Assembly (NCBI GenBank): GCA_036381835.1 | Contig: DASVCA010000177.1 | Location: forward strand, 1 to 36,767 | DNA: 36,767 nucleotides | Source: DASULK01 sp036381835 | GTDB taxonomy: Bacteria; Actinomycetota; Actinomycetes; Mycobacteriales; Micromonosporaceae | Direction: 5' to 3' | Part shown: positions 24,525 through 33,200 of the stretch, piece by piece | Numbering within the stretch: position 1 is the stretch's first letter | Layout of the letters: each line of letters begins with the position of its first letter | Translations under genes and position numbers: made by a program | The notes under the pieces: generated by a model | Told to the model about the DNA's origin: nothing | What the model saw: only the letters and a program-made list of their open reading frames with translations | Database searches by the model: none

Positions 24525-25229
24525 ATGCAGATCGACTGGGCGCGTCTGCGGAACGCGGCCACCGAAGCGATGCGCAACGCGTACGCGCCGTACTCGGGGT
24601 TTCCGGTCGGTGCGGCCGGGCTGGTGAACGACGGCCGGATCGTCGTGGGCTGCAACGTGGAGAACGCCGCGTACGGCGTGACGCTGTGCGCCGAGTGCGG
24701 CGTCGTGTCGGCCCTGCACGCCACCGGCGGCGGCCGCCTGGTGGCCGTGTCCTGCGTGGACGCCACCGGCGCGCCGGTGATGCCGTGCGGCAGGTGCCGC
24801 CAGCTGTTGTGGGAGCACGGCGGGCCGGACTGCCTGGTCGAGGCGGTGCCGGCACCGCTGCGCATGGCGCAGCTGCTGCCGTACGCGTTCGACGCGACCG
24901 CCCTCGACACGGTGGTCGGCGGTGCCCCACTGCCCGTGGTGCCGCAGCGGTTGGCTGCCTGGCGCGGCCGAGGCACGGTTTTCGTGTACCCGGACATCTC
25001 GGGCGGACAGCAGGTGTGGACCGCGTACTGGGAGCGGTCGGCCGGAAACGATGCGCGCGCCGAGACCGGCGTGCTGGAGGAGGGCCCGACCTGGTCGGAT
25101 CCGGCCGAGGCGATCACCTGGGGGCTTGTCCGGACGCCCCGGGTGGTGGTGGTCGACGCGGGCGGCGCCATGTACTGGGCGGGTGAGGGCGAGCCGCCGG
25201 CCGAGATCCCCGACCACTGGCCCGGATGA
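24525..25229 (+). CDS. cdd: Cytidine deaminase with extra C-terminal domain
   Basis: Converts cytidine and deoxycytidine to uridine forms. Total length 234 residues. The catalytic half (about 1-128) has the substrate segment CNVENAAYG, the zinc and proton-shuttle motif CAECGVV and PCGRCRQ (87-93), as in small homotetrameric Cdd enzymes, which are normally about 130 residues. It ends near LLPYAF (117-122). The remaining ~105 residues (for example FVYPDISGGQQVWTAYWER and VVVVDAGGAMYWAG) form an unrecognised extension. The start at 24525 has no ribosome-binding site. CAGAAT at 24513-24518 lies where a -10 box would place the transcript start at the ATG, so it may be leaderless. Located directly after nucleoside importer genes. 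Confidence 0.9.
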   Translation: MQIDWARLRNAATEAMRNAYAPYSGFPVGAAGLVNDGRIVVGCNVENAAYGVTLCAECGVVSALHATGGGRLVAVSCVDATGAPVMPCGRCRQLLWEHGGPDCLVEAVPAPLRMAQLLPYAFDATALDTVVGGAPLPVVPQRLAAWRGRGTVFVYPDISGGQQVWTAYWERSAGNDARAETGVLEEGPTWSDPAEAITWGLVRTPRVVVVDAGGAMYWAGEGEPPAEIPDHWPG

Positions 25230-25301
25230 CCCGGTGACGCGCTCTAATCTGGCGGATCGATGGTCTGGTCCACTGCGGACCGGCGGGCGAAGGGAGCCGA
25301 G

Positions 25302-26582
25302 ATGAGCACGTTCACCGCGGTCGACGTGATCCGGGTCAAGCGGGACGGCGGGGTGCTCACCGATGCCCAGATCGACTGGGTGATCGACGCGTACACCCGG
25401 GGGGAGGTCGCCGACGAACAGATGGCGGCCCTGGCCATGGCGATCCTGCTGCGGGGCATGACACCGGCGGAGATCGCACGATGGACCGCCGCGATGATCG
25501 CCAGCGGGGAACGGCTCGACCTGTCGCGGGTGGCCCGCCCGACCGTGGACAAGCATTCGACCGGTGGTGTCGGCGACAAGATCACTCTTCCGCTCACTCC
25601 GCTGGTCGCGGCCTGCGGGGCCGCCGTACCCCAGCTCTCCGGCCGCGGACTCGGGCACACCGGCGGGACGCTCGACAAGCTGGAGTCGATCCCCGGCTGG
25701 CGTGCGCGGCTGTCCAACGACGAGTTCGTCCGGCAACTGCGGGATGTCGGCGCGGCGATCTGCGCGGCGGGCGAGGGGCTCGCTCCCGCGGACCGCAAGC
25801 TGTATGCGCTGCGGGACGTCACCGCAACGGTCGAGGCGATCCCGTTGATCGCCAGTTCGATCATGAGTAAGAAGATCGCCGAGGGCACCCGGGCGCTGGT
25901 GCTGGATGTGAAGGTGGGCTCCGGCGCGTTCATGAAGTCGGTCGCCGACGCCCGCGAGTTGGCACGCACCATGGTCGACCTGGGCGCCGCGCACGGGGTA
26001 CGCACGGTCGCCCTGCTCACCGACATGTCCACGCCACTGGGACGCGCCGTCGGCAACGCGGTCGAGGTAGCCGAGGCGGTCGAGGTGCTGGCCGGCGGCG
26101 GCCCACCGGACGTGGTGGAGCTGACCCTCGCGCTGGCCCGCGAGATGCTCGACGCCGCCGGCCTACCCGACGCCGACCCGGCCGCGGCGCTCGCCTGCGG
26201 GCGCGCGATGGATGTGTGGCGCGCGATGATCCGGGCGCAGGGCGGTGACCCGGACGCCCCGCTGCCCGTCGCCGGCGAGGTCGAGACGGTGCGCGCCGAC
26301 CGGGACGGGTACGTGTCCGTCGTGGACGCCTACGCGTTCGGCGTCGCCGCCTGGCGGCTGGGTGCCGGGCGGACCCGCAAGGAGGATCCGGTCGACCACG
26401 CGGCCGGGGTGGTGCTCCATCGCAAGCCGGGCGATCCGGTACGGCGCGGCGAGCCGCTGTACGAGTTGCGTACCGACGATCCGGCGCGGATGACCGCAGC
26501 TCTCGACGCGGTCGAGTCGGCCGTGACCGTCTCGCCCGTGCCACCGGCCGTGCCGCCGTTGATCGTCGAACGGGTCGGCTGA
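25302..26582 (+). CDS. deoA: Thymidine phosphorylase
   Basis: Cleaves thymidine or deoxyuridine with phosphate to base and deoxyribose-1-phosphate in pyrimidine salvage. The length of 426 residues is normal. The phosphate and glycine-rich loop KHSTGGVGDK, the signature SGRGLGHTGGTLDKLE, the KKIAEG segment and the C-terminal alpha/beta domain (ending with GEPLYELRTDD) are all present. Start ATG 25302 has AGGGAG at 25291-25296. It follows cdd by 72 bp, which supplies deoxyuridine. Pyrimidine-nucleoside phosphorylase activity on uridine is also possible. Confidence 0.95.
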   Translation: MSTFTAVDVIRVKRDGGVLTDAQIDWVIDAYTRGEVADEQMAALAMAILLRGMTPAEIARWTAAMIASGERLDLSRVARPTVDKHSTGGVGDKITLPLTPLVAACGAAVPQLSGRGLGHTGGTLDKLESIPGWRARLSNDEFVRQLRDVGAAICAAGEGLAPADRKLYALRDVTATVEAIPLIASSIMSKKIAEGTRALVLDVKVGSGAFMKSVADARELARTMVDLGAAHGVRTVALLTDMSTPLGRAVGNAVEVAEAVEVLAGGGPPDVVELTLALAREMLDAAGLPDADPAAALACGRAMDVWRAMIRAQGGDPDAPLPVAGEVETVRADRDGYVSVVDAYAFGVAAWRLGAGRTRKEDPVDHAAGVVLHRKPGDPVRRGEPLYELRTDDPARMTAALDAVESAVTVSPVPPAVPPLIVERVG

Positions 26583-26660
26583 CCGCTGCTGAAATGGGAT
26601 GACCGGGCACGGATGCCGCGTAGAGAACTCCGGTGGATGGTGCACGAGCAGGGCGGGGAC

Positions 26661-26666
26661 TATAAA
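26661..26666 (+). promoter_or_regulatory. Putative -10 box TATAAA of a leaderless gene
   Basis: TATAAA sits 9 bases (26666 to 26675) before the GTG of the next gene, and no ribosome-binding site lies between. The expected start of transcription is about at the GTG, as for leaderless actinobacterial mRNAs. The -35 is not clear. Confidence 0.5.
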
Positions 26667-26674
26667 CGAAGACC

Positions 26675-27355
26675 GTGCCCGTACCCGCTCCCGATCCCCG
26701 CGCCATCCGCGCGGAGAACATCGAAGAGTTGCGTCGGCTGACGTTGCCGCTGCCGCCTCCGCAGTTCCCGTTGGTGTGGGAGCCCGGCGATCAGGTGTCG
26801 CTCCGCTCCACCGGAGAGATCGAAGCCCGTTGCGCGGTGCTGCATGTGGTGCTGGCCCGCTGCTTCGGCCTGTCCGCGGAGGCCGCGATGAGTTGGCTGC
26901 TCGGCTCCCACCTGGTCGACGCGGTCACCCCGCCCGAGTGGCAGTTCGTGGTGGGCGGGCGCGGTGACCGCCGGTCCTTTCTGCTGCATCACGACGCCAT
27001 CTACGCGCTTGCCTGGCTGCTCGGGCTCACCAAGCACCTCGACCCGATGTCCACCCCGGACCGGCAGTTGATGACGGTGCTGCCGAACATCGGGGCGGGG
27101 GAGACCTTCACCGTGTGGCGATCGCGCACCCTGACCGCGCCGCGCGACGCTGCCGAGGCGGCCGCCATCCTCGACCTCTACTACTGCCTGGACTGGGCGC
27201 ACCTGGAGGCGGAGCGGCTCGGTCTGCCGTTGCCGGGACCGCTCGACGCCAATGCGATCGGCCAGCGCAGGTGGGCACTGGAGTGGGCGGTGGTCTTCCA
27301 CGGCCCGTACCACGATCCGCCCCGCGGTTGGGAGGAAGTCGACCTGTCCACCTGA
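26675..27355 (+). CDS. DUF4272-like protein, function unknown
   Basis: A soluble protein of 226 residues that resembles the DUF4272 family: an N-terminal segment with charged helices (ENIEELRRLTLPLP), then AVLHVVLARCF, a Trp-rich central part (AMSWLLGSHLVDAVTPPEW) and the family-like WLLGL and DLYYCLDWAHLEAE segments near the C-terminus. No signal peptide or membrane helix. The start GTG 26675 lacks a ribosome-binding site and follows a TATAAA box, so it is likely leaderless. The gene lies among nucleoside salvage genes, but nothing in the sequence ties it to that pathway. The family assignment is from memory of its pattern and could be wrong. Confidence 0.7.
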   Translation: MPVPAPDPRAIRAENIEELRRLTLPLPPPQFPLVWEPGDQVSLRSTGEIEARCAVLHVVLARCFGLSAEAAMSWLLGSHLVDAVTPPEWQFVVGGRGDRRSFLLHHDAIYALAWLLGLTKHLDPMSTPDRQLMTVLPNIGAGETFTVWRSRTLTAPRDAAEAAAILDLYYCLDWAHLEAERLGLPLPGPLDANAIGQRRWALEWAVVFHGPYHDPPRGWEEVDLST

Positions 27356-27363
27356 CCCTTCCC

Positions 27364-27438
27364 CGCGATCTTGCAGTTTTGGTGGGGACTTTTCGGGGCA
27401 AAACCTGACAAAACAGCAACCAAAAGTGCAAGATCGCG
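27364..27438 (+). repeat. 75-nt intergenic hairpin element, copy 3
   Basis: The left arm (27364-27382) differs from copies 1 and 2 by one base (GCAG for GCAC), giving one mismatch. The right arm (27420-27438) equals copy 1. The interior is again 37 nt. It starts 8 nt after the DUF4272 gene and lies between convergent genes. G-runs follow at 27437-27460. Confidence 0.85.
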
Positions 27439-27465
27439 GGCAGGGAGGGGAGGGCAGGGAGAGCG

Positions 27466-28323
27466 TCAGCGGGGGCGGTAGGCGGTCAGCAGCACCGAGG
27501 CGGTGACCGAGATCGGCTCGGACAGGGCGGCGAGTCGTTCGGCGAGCCGAACGGGCTCGGCATGCCAGGCACTCGGCCCCATCCGTACCAGGGTCCGCAC
27601 CTCTGTCCGACGCAGGCTCAAGCGCCGGCGATGCGCCGACTCGCCGACCGGTTCGAAATGGCGACCCAGGCTGCCGGCGACCCGCTCCGCCTTCGCCGGA
27701 TCGACGCGCAGCAGCCGCAGCGGCCCCACCAGCTCCCGCAGATGATCCGCGGCCGGGACGACGACGAGCAGGGTCCCGTCCGGCCGCAGTACCCGACGGA
27801 ACTCCGGTCCGTTTCGCGGGGCGAACACGTTGAGCAGCAGGGCGGCCGAGGCGTCCGCGAGGGGAATGCGGCCCCAGGTGTCACAGAGCGCCGCCGCGGC
27901 CCGCGGATGCGTCCGTGCGGCCCGGCGCAGCGCCGGTTTCGACACGTCCAGGGCGAGACCGACGGCGGCCGGCAGCCGATCGAGCACCCTGGCCAGGTGG
28001 TGGCCCGTGCCCGCCCCGGCGTCCACCACCAGCGGCGGTGCCGGGCCGGTCGGACCGACCGGCCCGGCGGCCGCGTCCCGCAGCGCCGTGGAGAGGAAGT
28101 CGTAGTGACCCGCGTCGAGGAATTCCTGCCGTGCCTGCACCATGTCCGCGGTGTCACCGCTGTGCGGTGCCCGTCCGGCGCTCAGGTTCACGTACCCCTG
28201 TCGCGCGATGTCGAAGCTGTGGCGTCGCCCGCAGCGCACCGCCCGGACCGGCCCCGCCCCGGACTCCGTCAGCGGCAGTTCGCAGATCGGACACCGCAGG
28301 TACGACAGGACGTCGGCGTTCAT
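27466..28323 (-). CDS. RlmA-type 23S rRNA guanine-N1 methyltransferase
   Basis: A SAM-dependent methyltransferase of 285 residues in the RlmA I/II group (TlrB, RrmA), which methylates G745 or G748 in helix 35 of 23S rRNA. An N-terminal zinc site is visible: C11-P-I-C14 and C31-x3-H35 (LRCPIC and RCGRRHSFD), followed by GYVNL, a family hallmark. The SAM motif is VVDAGAGTGHHL. The RlmA II form in actinomycetes can confer tylosin-type macrolide resistance, but the target base cannot be decided here. Start ATG 28323-28321, preceded by GGTGGAA. It is divergent from adenosine deaminase with only 27 bp between, so the two promoters must overlap or extend into the genes. Confidence 0.88.
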   Translation of the reverse strand: MNADVLSYLRCPICELPLTESGAGPVRAVRCGRRHSFDIARQGYVNLSAGRAPHSGDTADMVQARQEFLDAGHYDFLSTALRDAAAGPVGPTGPAPPLVVDAGAGTGHHLARVLDRLPAAVGLALDVSKPALRRAARTHPRAAAALCDTWGRIPLADASAALLLNVFAPRNGPEFRRVLRPDGTLLVVVPAADHLRELVGPLRLLRVDPAKAERVAGSLGRHFEPVGESAHRRRLSLRRTEVRTLVRMGPSAWHAEPVRLAERLAALSEPISVTASVLLTAYRPR

Positions 28324-28350
28324 CGTTCCACCCGGTCGTAGTCTCGAACC

Positions 28351-29427
28351 ATGACCACCATCGCGTACGAAGACATCGTCAAGGCGCCGAAGGCGTTGCT
28401 GCACGACCATCTCGACGGCGGCCTGCGGCCGGCGACGATCGTCGAACTCGCGGACGCGGTCGGCCATCGACTCCCCACCCAGGATCCGGGCGAACTCGGG
28501 CGATGGTTCGTCGCCGCGGCCGACTCCGGATCACTGGAACGCTACCTGGGGACCTTCGCGCACACCGTGGCGGTCATGCAGACCGCGGATGCGCTGTACC
28601 GGGTCGCTCGGGAATGCGCCCTCGACCTGGCCGCCGACGGGGTGGTGTACGCCGAGGTCAGGTTCGCCCCGGAACAGCATCTCGAGCGGGGCTTGACGTT
28701 GTCGGAGGTGGTGGAGGCGGTGCTCGCCGGGTTCGCGGCGGGCGTCGCGGAGGCGGCCGAGGCGGGACACCGGATCCGGATCGGGACCCTGCTCACCGCG
28801 ATGCGGCACGCCGCCCGGTCTCTGGAGATCGCGGAGCTGGCCGTGCGCTACCGGGACGCCGGGGTGGTGGGCTTCGACATCGCCGGGGCGGAGGCGGGCT
28901 TCCCACCCACCCGGCACCTGGACGCGTTCGAGTACCTGCACCGCGAGAATTTTCACTTCACCATCCACGCGGGCGAGGCGTTCGGTCTGCCGTCGATCTG
29001 GCAGGCGATCCAGTGGTGCGGTGCGGACCGGCTGGGGCACGGGGTACGGATCGTCGACGACATCACTCCCGGTGACCCGCCGGTGCTCGGTCGGCTGGCC
29101 GCATATGTTCGGGACAAGCGGATTCCGCTGGAGCTGTGCCCGTCGTCGAACGTGCAGACCGGTGCGGCGCCCTCCATCGCCGAACATCCGATCGGCCTGT
29201 TGCACGACCTGCGTTTCCGCGTGACGGTCAACACCGACAACCGGTTGATGAGCGGAACCTCGTTATCCCGGGAGATGGCGCTGTTGGTCGAGGCGTTCGG
29301 ATACGGCTGGCGTGAACTTCAATGGTTCACGATCAACGCGATGAAGAGCGCCTTTATCCCGTTCGATGAGCGGTTGGCCATCATCAACGACGTGATCAAG
29401 CCCGCCTACGCCAAGTTGGCGGGGTAG
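28351..29427 (+). CDS. add: Adenosine deaminase
   Basis: Hydrolyses adenosine and deoxyadenosine to inosine forms and ammonia in purine salvage. Length 358 residues, as usual. Metal and catalytic motifs: LHDHLDGG (HxH), the HAGE segment (FTIHAGEAFG), LGHGVR, and NTDN with MSGT, the actinobacterial form. Start ATG 28351 has no ribosome-binding site; TAGTCT at 28339-28344 could be the -10 of a leaderless transcript. The 3' end overlaps an antiparallel gene by 165 bp. It fits the nucleoside importer and other salvage genes upstream. Confidence 0.95.
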   Translation: MTTIAYEDIVKAPKALLHDHLDGGLRPATIVELADAVGHRLPTQDPGELGRWFVAAADSGSLERYLGTFAHTVAVMQTADALYRVARECALDLAADGVVYAEVRFAPEQHLERGLTLSEVVEAVLAGFAAGVAEAAEAGHRIRIGTLLTAMRHAARSLEIAELAVRYRDAGVVGFDIAGAEAGFPPTRHLDAFEYLHRENFHFTIHAGEAFGLPSIWQAIQWCGADRLGHGVRIVDDITPGDPPVLGRLAAYVRDKRIPLELCPSSNVQTGAAPSIAEHPIGLLHDLRFRVTVNTDNRLMSGTSLSREMALLVEAFGYGWRELQWFTINAMKSAFIPFDERLAIINDVIKPAYAKLAG

Positions 29428-30048
29428 GCGCTGCTCGGCGCGCCGTCCGGTCGAGTCCGATGCCGCCGCCAGGGTCGCGATCTCGCGCAGAATCTGGCGA
29501 CCGCTCGCCGGCCGGCAGCCGAGGTCCACTTGCCGACGCAGCACCGCTCGTTCGGTGCGGACCAGGCGGAGGCTGCGGCGGACGACCACGGCGGGTGGCT
29601 TGCGCCGCTCGGCGAGATCCCGGTTCACCCGGCGGAGGAATGTCAGCAGCCGGGGTCGGCGCAGCGCGAACGCCGCGACGAGCAGATCGAGCCGGCGGCA
29701 CTCGGCCTGGATCTCGGCGGCGAAGATCCCCTCGGCGATGAACAGCGGCGCATCGCCCAGGTCGAGCATCCGGGTACCCACGCGGCGGTCGGCGGAGATC
29801 GCATAGATGGGTACCTGGGCTCGACCGTCGTGGGCGAGTCGGGATATTGTTTCTACCGCCGCTACGGCGTCCCAGGACGACGGCGACTCCCAGTCGACTC
29901 TGCCCTCGATGCGGGGTAACGTAGGGTCGTCGCTATCCCTGTAGAAATCATCGAGACAGAGCACCGGTAGTCCGGTGCGGCGGGCGATGAATGACTTTCC
30001 GGAGCCAGATGGACCGGCGATAAGTACGACCCCGGCAGGTAATCTCAT
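29263..30048 (-). CDS. Uridine-kinase-like P-loop protein with antisense-encoded tail
   Basis: A nucleoside kinase-like protein of 261 residues. Residues 1-205 match small P-loop kinases annotated as uridine kinase: GPSGSGKS at 12-19, LDDFYRD (acceptor/substrate loop), VDWESPSSWD, YAISADRRVG and FIAEGIFAAE. It probably phosphorylates uridine or a related nucleoside with NTP. The last 54 residues (208-261) are encoded antisense to the end of add, with a stop at 29265-29263. Such kinases usually end near GRQILREIATLA, so the tail may be an extension by loss of the original stop. Start ATG 30048-30046 has only a weak ribosome-binding site. It fits the salvage genes nearby. Kinase role is likely, substrate uncertain. 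Confidence 0.8.
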   Translation of the reverse strand: MRLPAGVVLIAGPSGSGKSFIARRTGLPVLCLDDFYRDSDDPTLPRIEGRVDWESPSSWDAVAAVETISRLAHDGRAQVPIYAISADRRVGTRMLDLGDAPLFIAEGIFAAEIQAECRRLDLLVAAFALRRPRLLTFLRRVNRDLAERRKPPAVVVRRSLRLVRTERAVLRRQVDLGCRPASGRQILREIATLAAASDSTGRRAEQRLPRQLGVGGLDHVVDDGQPLIERDKGALHRVDREPLKFTPAVSERLDQQRHLPG

Positions 30049-30105
30049 TACTCTGAGTGACTCCAGGCTGACGCGTTGTTAACAAATCTCATTAACATCT
30101 CATCA
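30041..30105. promoter_or_regulatory. AT-rich divergent control region with repeats and TTGTTAACAA palindrome
   Basis: TTGTTAACAA (30076-30085) is a perfect 10-bp palindrome. AATCTCATTA occurs at 30041-30050 and again at 30085-30094, followed at once by the related ACATCTCATCA (30095-30105). This AT-rich stretch lies between the kinase-like gene (minus) and the conservon (plus, 30242), so it likely holds regulator and promoter sites for one or both. I could not fix a -10 box. Confidence 0.45.
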
Positions 30106-30241
30106 CACACCCCAGGATGGCCTCGCCTGGGCTTTCTCTTTGACTCACCTCATGGTGGAATCTCGGAGGTCCGGTCGTTGCGATCGGACGGTGTGCGGCG
30201 CCATGAGCGGTCGGCAGACCTTGCAGCGGGAGGGCGGTGAC

Positions 30242-33200
30242 GTGAGCGCACGGTCGAAGAGAGCCAACCTGCTCGCCTCCCGTCTGAGTCCGTTCCGGGG
30301 CTGGCTTCGAGACCAGCCGATCTGGACCAAGCTCGGACTCATCCTGATCGTGCCCACGATCGCCGCCGTTCTGGTCGGTGCCAACTCGCTCGCCCAGAAC
30401 ATCGCGGCCGCCGGCAACGCCGAGCGGGCCCGGCAGTTGGCATCGGTGGTCCAGGCCTCCGGCGATCTGATCGACGGCTTGCAGCACGAGCGGGCGGGCG
30501 CGCTGTTGCTGCTCGGCCACGCGGACGGGCCGAACGATCAGCGGTATCGCGACAACTACACGATGCTCAACGGCCGCGTCGACGGTTCGATCAAGCCGTA
30601 CGCGGAGCAGCGTGCGGAACTGGACGAACTGCCGTCGAAGGTCACCGCGCTGCTGTCGGAGATCGACGGCAGCCTCGCGGACCTCCCGGCGTTGCGCAGC
30701 CAGGTGACGAACCGGCAGATCCGAATCTCCGAGGCCACGCACCTGTACGACCGGCTGATCAACGACCTGCTCGACCTGCGCGACTCGGTCATGCAGCTCA
30801 CCGCGGACTTCGGGTTGAACCAGCGGATGCGGGCAGCGGCTGCGGTATCCCGGGCGAAGGAAAACCTCTCGCAGAAGCGGATCGTGGTCCACTACGCGTT
30901 CATTCAGAATGCGATGAGCCCGATCCTGCGTAACGCCTTCATCGCGGCCGACCAGGGCCAGGCGCAGGCGGTGCAGACCTTCAACGCGGTCGCCAACAAC
31001 GCCGAGGCGGAGCTTTACAGCCAGACGGTCTCCGGCCCCGACCTGCGGGAGGCGGAGGCATACACCTCCTGGGTGAAGACCAACACCAGTGCGGATCTGC
31101 GGGACGCGAACTTCACGCCGGACTCGTGGGAAGCGGCGTTGGTGAACAACAGCCGACTGATCCGTTCGGTCGAGGCCAAGCTCGACGCCGAGGTCGTGGA
31201 GCGGGCGTCCGACCTGCGCGACAGCACCTGGCGCCAGCTCCTCGTGGAGACCGGCCTGTTGCTCGGCATGCTGCTGCTCGCCATTCTCTTCACCTGGAGG
31301 ATCGCTCGGTCGATGGCGCGCGCGCTGCGTGAGCTGCGTGAAGGCGCACTCGCCGTCGCCCAGCACGGCCTGCCGCAGGCCGTGGCGCGGCTGCGCGACC
31401 CCGATATGACGACGCAGATGTCGCCCGCGCAGGTCGCCAGTCAGATCGCCGAGCCGCTTCCGGTGCGCAGCAAGGACGAGTTCGGACAGGTGGCCGAGGC
31501 GTTCAACGCGGTTCACCTGGAGGCGGTCCGTACGGCAGCCGAGCAGGCCGCGTTGCGCGCGTCCGTCGCAACCATGTTCGTCAACCTGGCCCGCCGCTCC
31601 CAGATTCTGGTGGACCGCCTGATCGGTCATCTCGACCGGCTGGAGCGCGGTGAGGAGGATCCGGACCGGCTGGCCGAGCTGTTCAAGCTCGACCACCTCG
31701 CGACCCGAATGCGTCGCAACGATGAGAACCTCCTGGTGCTCGCCGGTGCCGACTCCACCCGTGTGCAGCGTGATCCCGCCGGGCTCACGGACGTGTTGCG
31801 GGCCGCGCAGTCCGAGGTGGAGCACTACACCCGGATCGAGTTCGGCACGGTCGACCAGGACCTCAAGATCACGGCGCATGCGGTGAACGACATGGTTCAC
31901 CTCATCGCCGAGCTCCTCGACAACGCCACCTCGTTCTCTCCGCCGGAGTCACAGGTCGTCGTGGAAGCGCGCCGCGTCGGCGACCGGGCGGTCATCTACA
32001 TCGAGGACCGCGGCATCGGCATCGGACCCGAGCAGCTCGCCGAGCTGAACGAACGGCTGGCCCGCCCGCCGCTGGTTGACGTCGCGGTCTCCCGGATGAT
32101 GGGTCTGGTCGTGGTCGCCCGGCTCGCCGCTCGGCACGGAGTCAAGGTGGAGCTGCGGCAGGCACCCGAGCGTGGAACGATCGCCGAGGTGACGGTGCCG
32201 GCGTCCGTGCTCGTTTCGCGTGCCCTGCCCGACGCCCCCGAGCGCGCCGGAGCGCGGCCGGGGACCGCGCAGGCCGCGCTGGCCATCGGCAGCCGCCCGT
32301 CGGCGCCGAGCACGTCGCCGCGTCCGAATGCTCCTGCCACGGAGCCGTCGCTGCCGGCCCGGCCCTTCGAGCCGGTACGGCAGCCGATGCCGGCCTGGTC
32401 CGACCTCACCGGGGCCACACCGTCGGTCGCTGCCGACGCGAGCTTCACCCCTCGTACCGCCAACGATCAGACCGAGCCGCTGCCCCAGCGGCGGGCCGTC
32501 GAAGACGCCATGGGAGCCGGCGCGGCCGGAGCGGATGTGACGGCACAGATTCCCCGGCAGGTGCTGCGGCCGGAGCCGTCGCTGTCGGACAGCGGCGGCT
32601 GGCGGGGTGCTGGACCGGCTGCACCGGTGTCGCCCATGCCCACGCCGCCGACTCCTGCGCCGCAGCAGACTGGCGGGTCACGGATGGGCGTGCCGCCGCA
32701 GCCGATGCCGGCCCGACCGGTCGACGCGCCACCGGCCTGGCCGCCGATTCCGGCCAAGTCCGGGTCGTCGCCGACCGACTCGGCTACCGCGACACCCACG
32801 ACTCCGGCGACGGCCACGCCGGCTCCGGCCTCCGCGAGCGGCCAAACCCCCTCCAGCCCGGCGGCGGGCAAGGCGGCCGCCCGGGTGAACACCGGATCAC
32901 CCCAGGTCGTGCAGCCTACCGGGGTGATTCCGGCACCGCGTCGGGGAGAGAGCCGTACCCCGTACGTGGACGAGACGATGGAGCTGCCGATCTTCCGTGA
33001 GGTGGAGTCGGCCTGGTTCCGGACCCGCCAGTCCGTGCCGAAGGAGGTCGCCACCGTCGCCGCGCCCACGGCCGGCGATGCCAAGGCGGTGACGGACTTC
33101 GGCCGGGGCGGCGGAGCGCAGCAGGATACGCCGGAAGCCGTGCCGGCCGATGGCCGCGGTGCCAGATCGGCCGGTCCGGCAGGAAACGCAGCGATGGTGG

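Noticed and set aside
21604..24930. A 1108-codon minus-strand open frame across the transporter permeases and cdd
   Set aside because: Runs antisense to genes with clear motifs. Its Arg/Gly/Gln/His-rich composition is typical of an antisense frame in GC-rich DNA.
30092..31900. A 602-codon minus-strand frame opposite cvnA
   Set aside because: Same reason: antisense shadow of a well-supported kinase gene, with no domain of its own.
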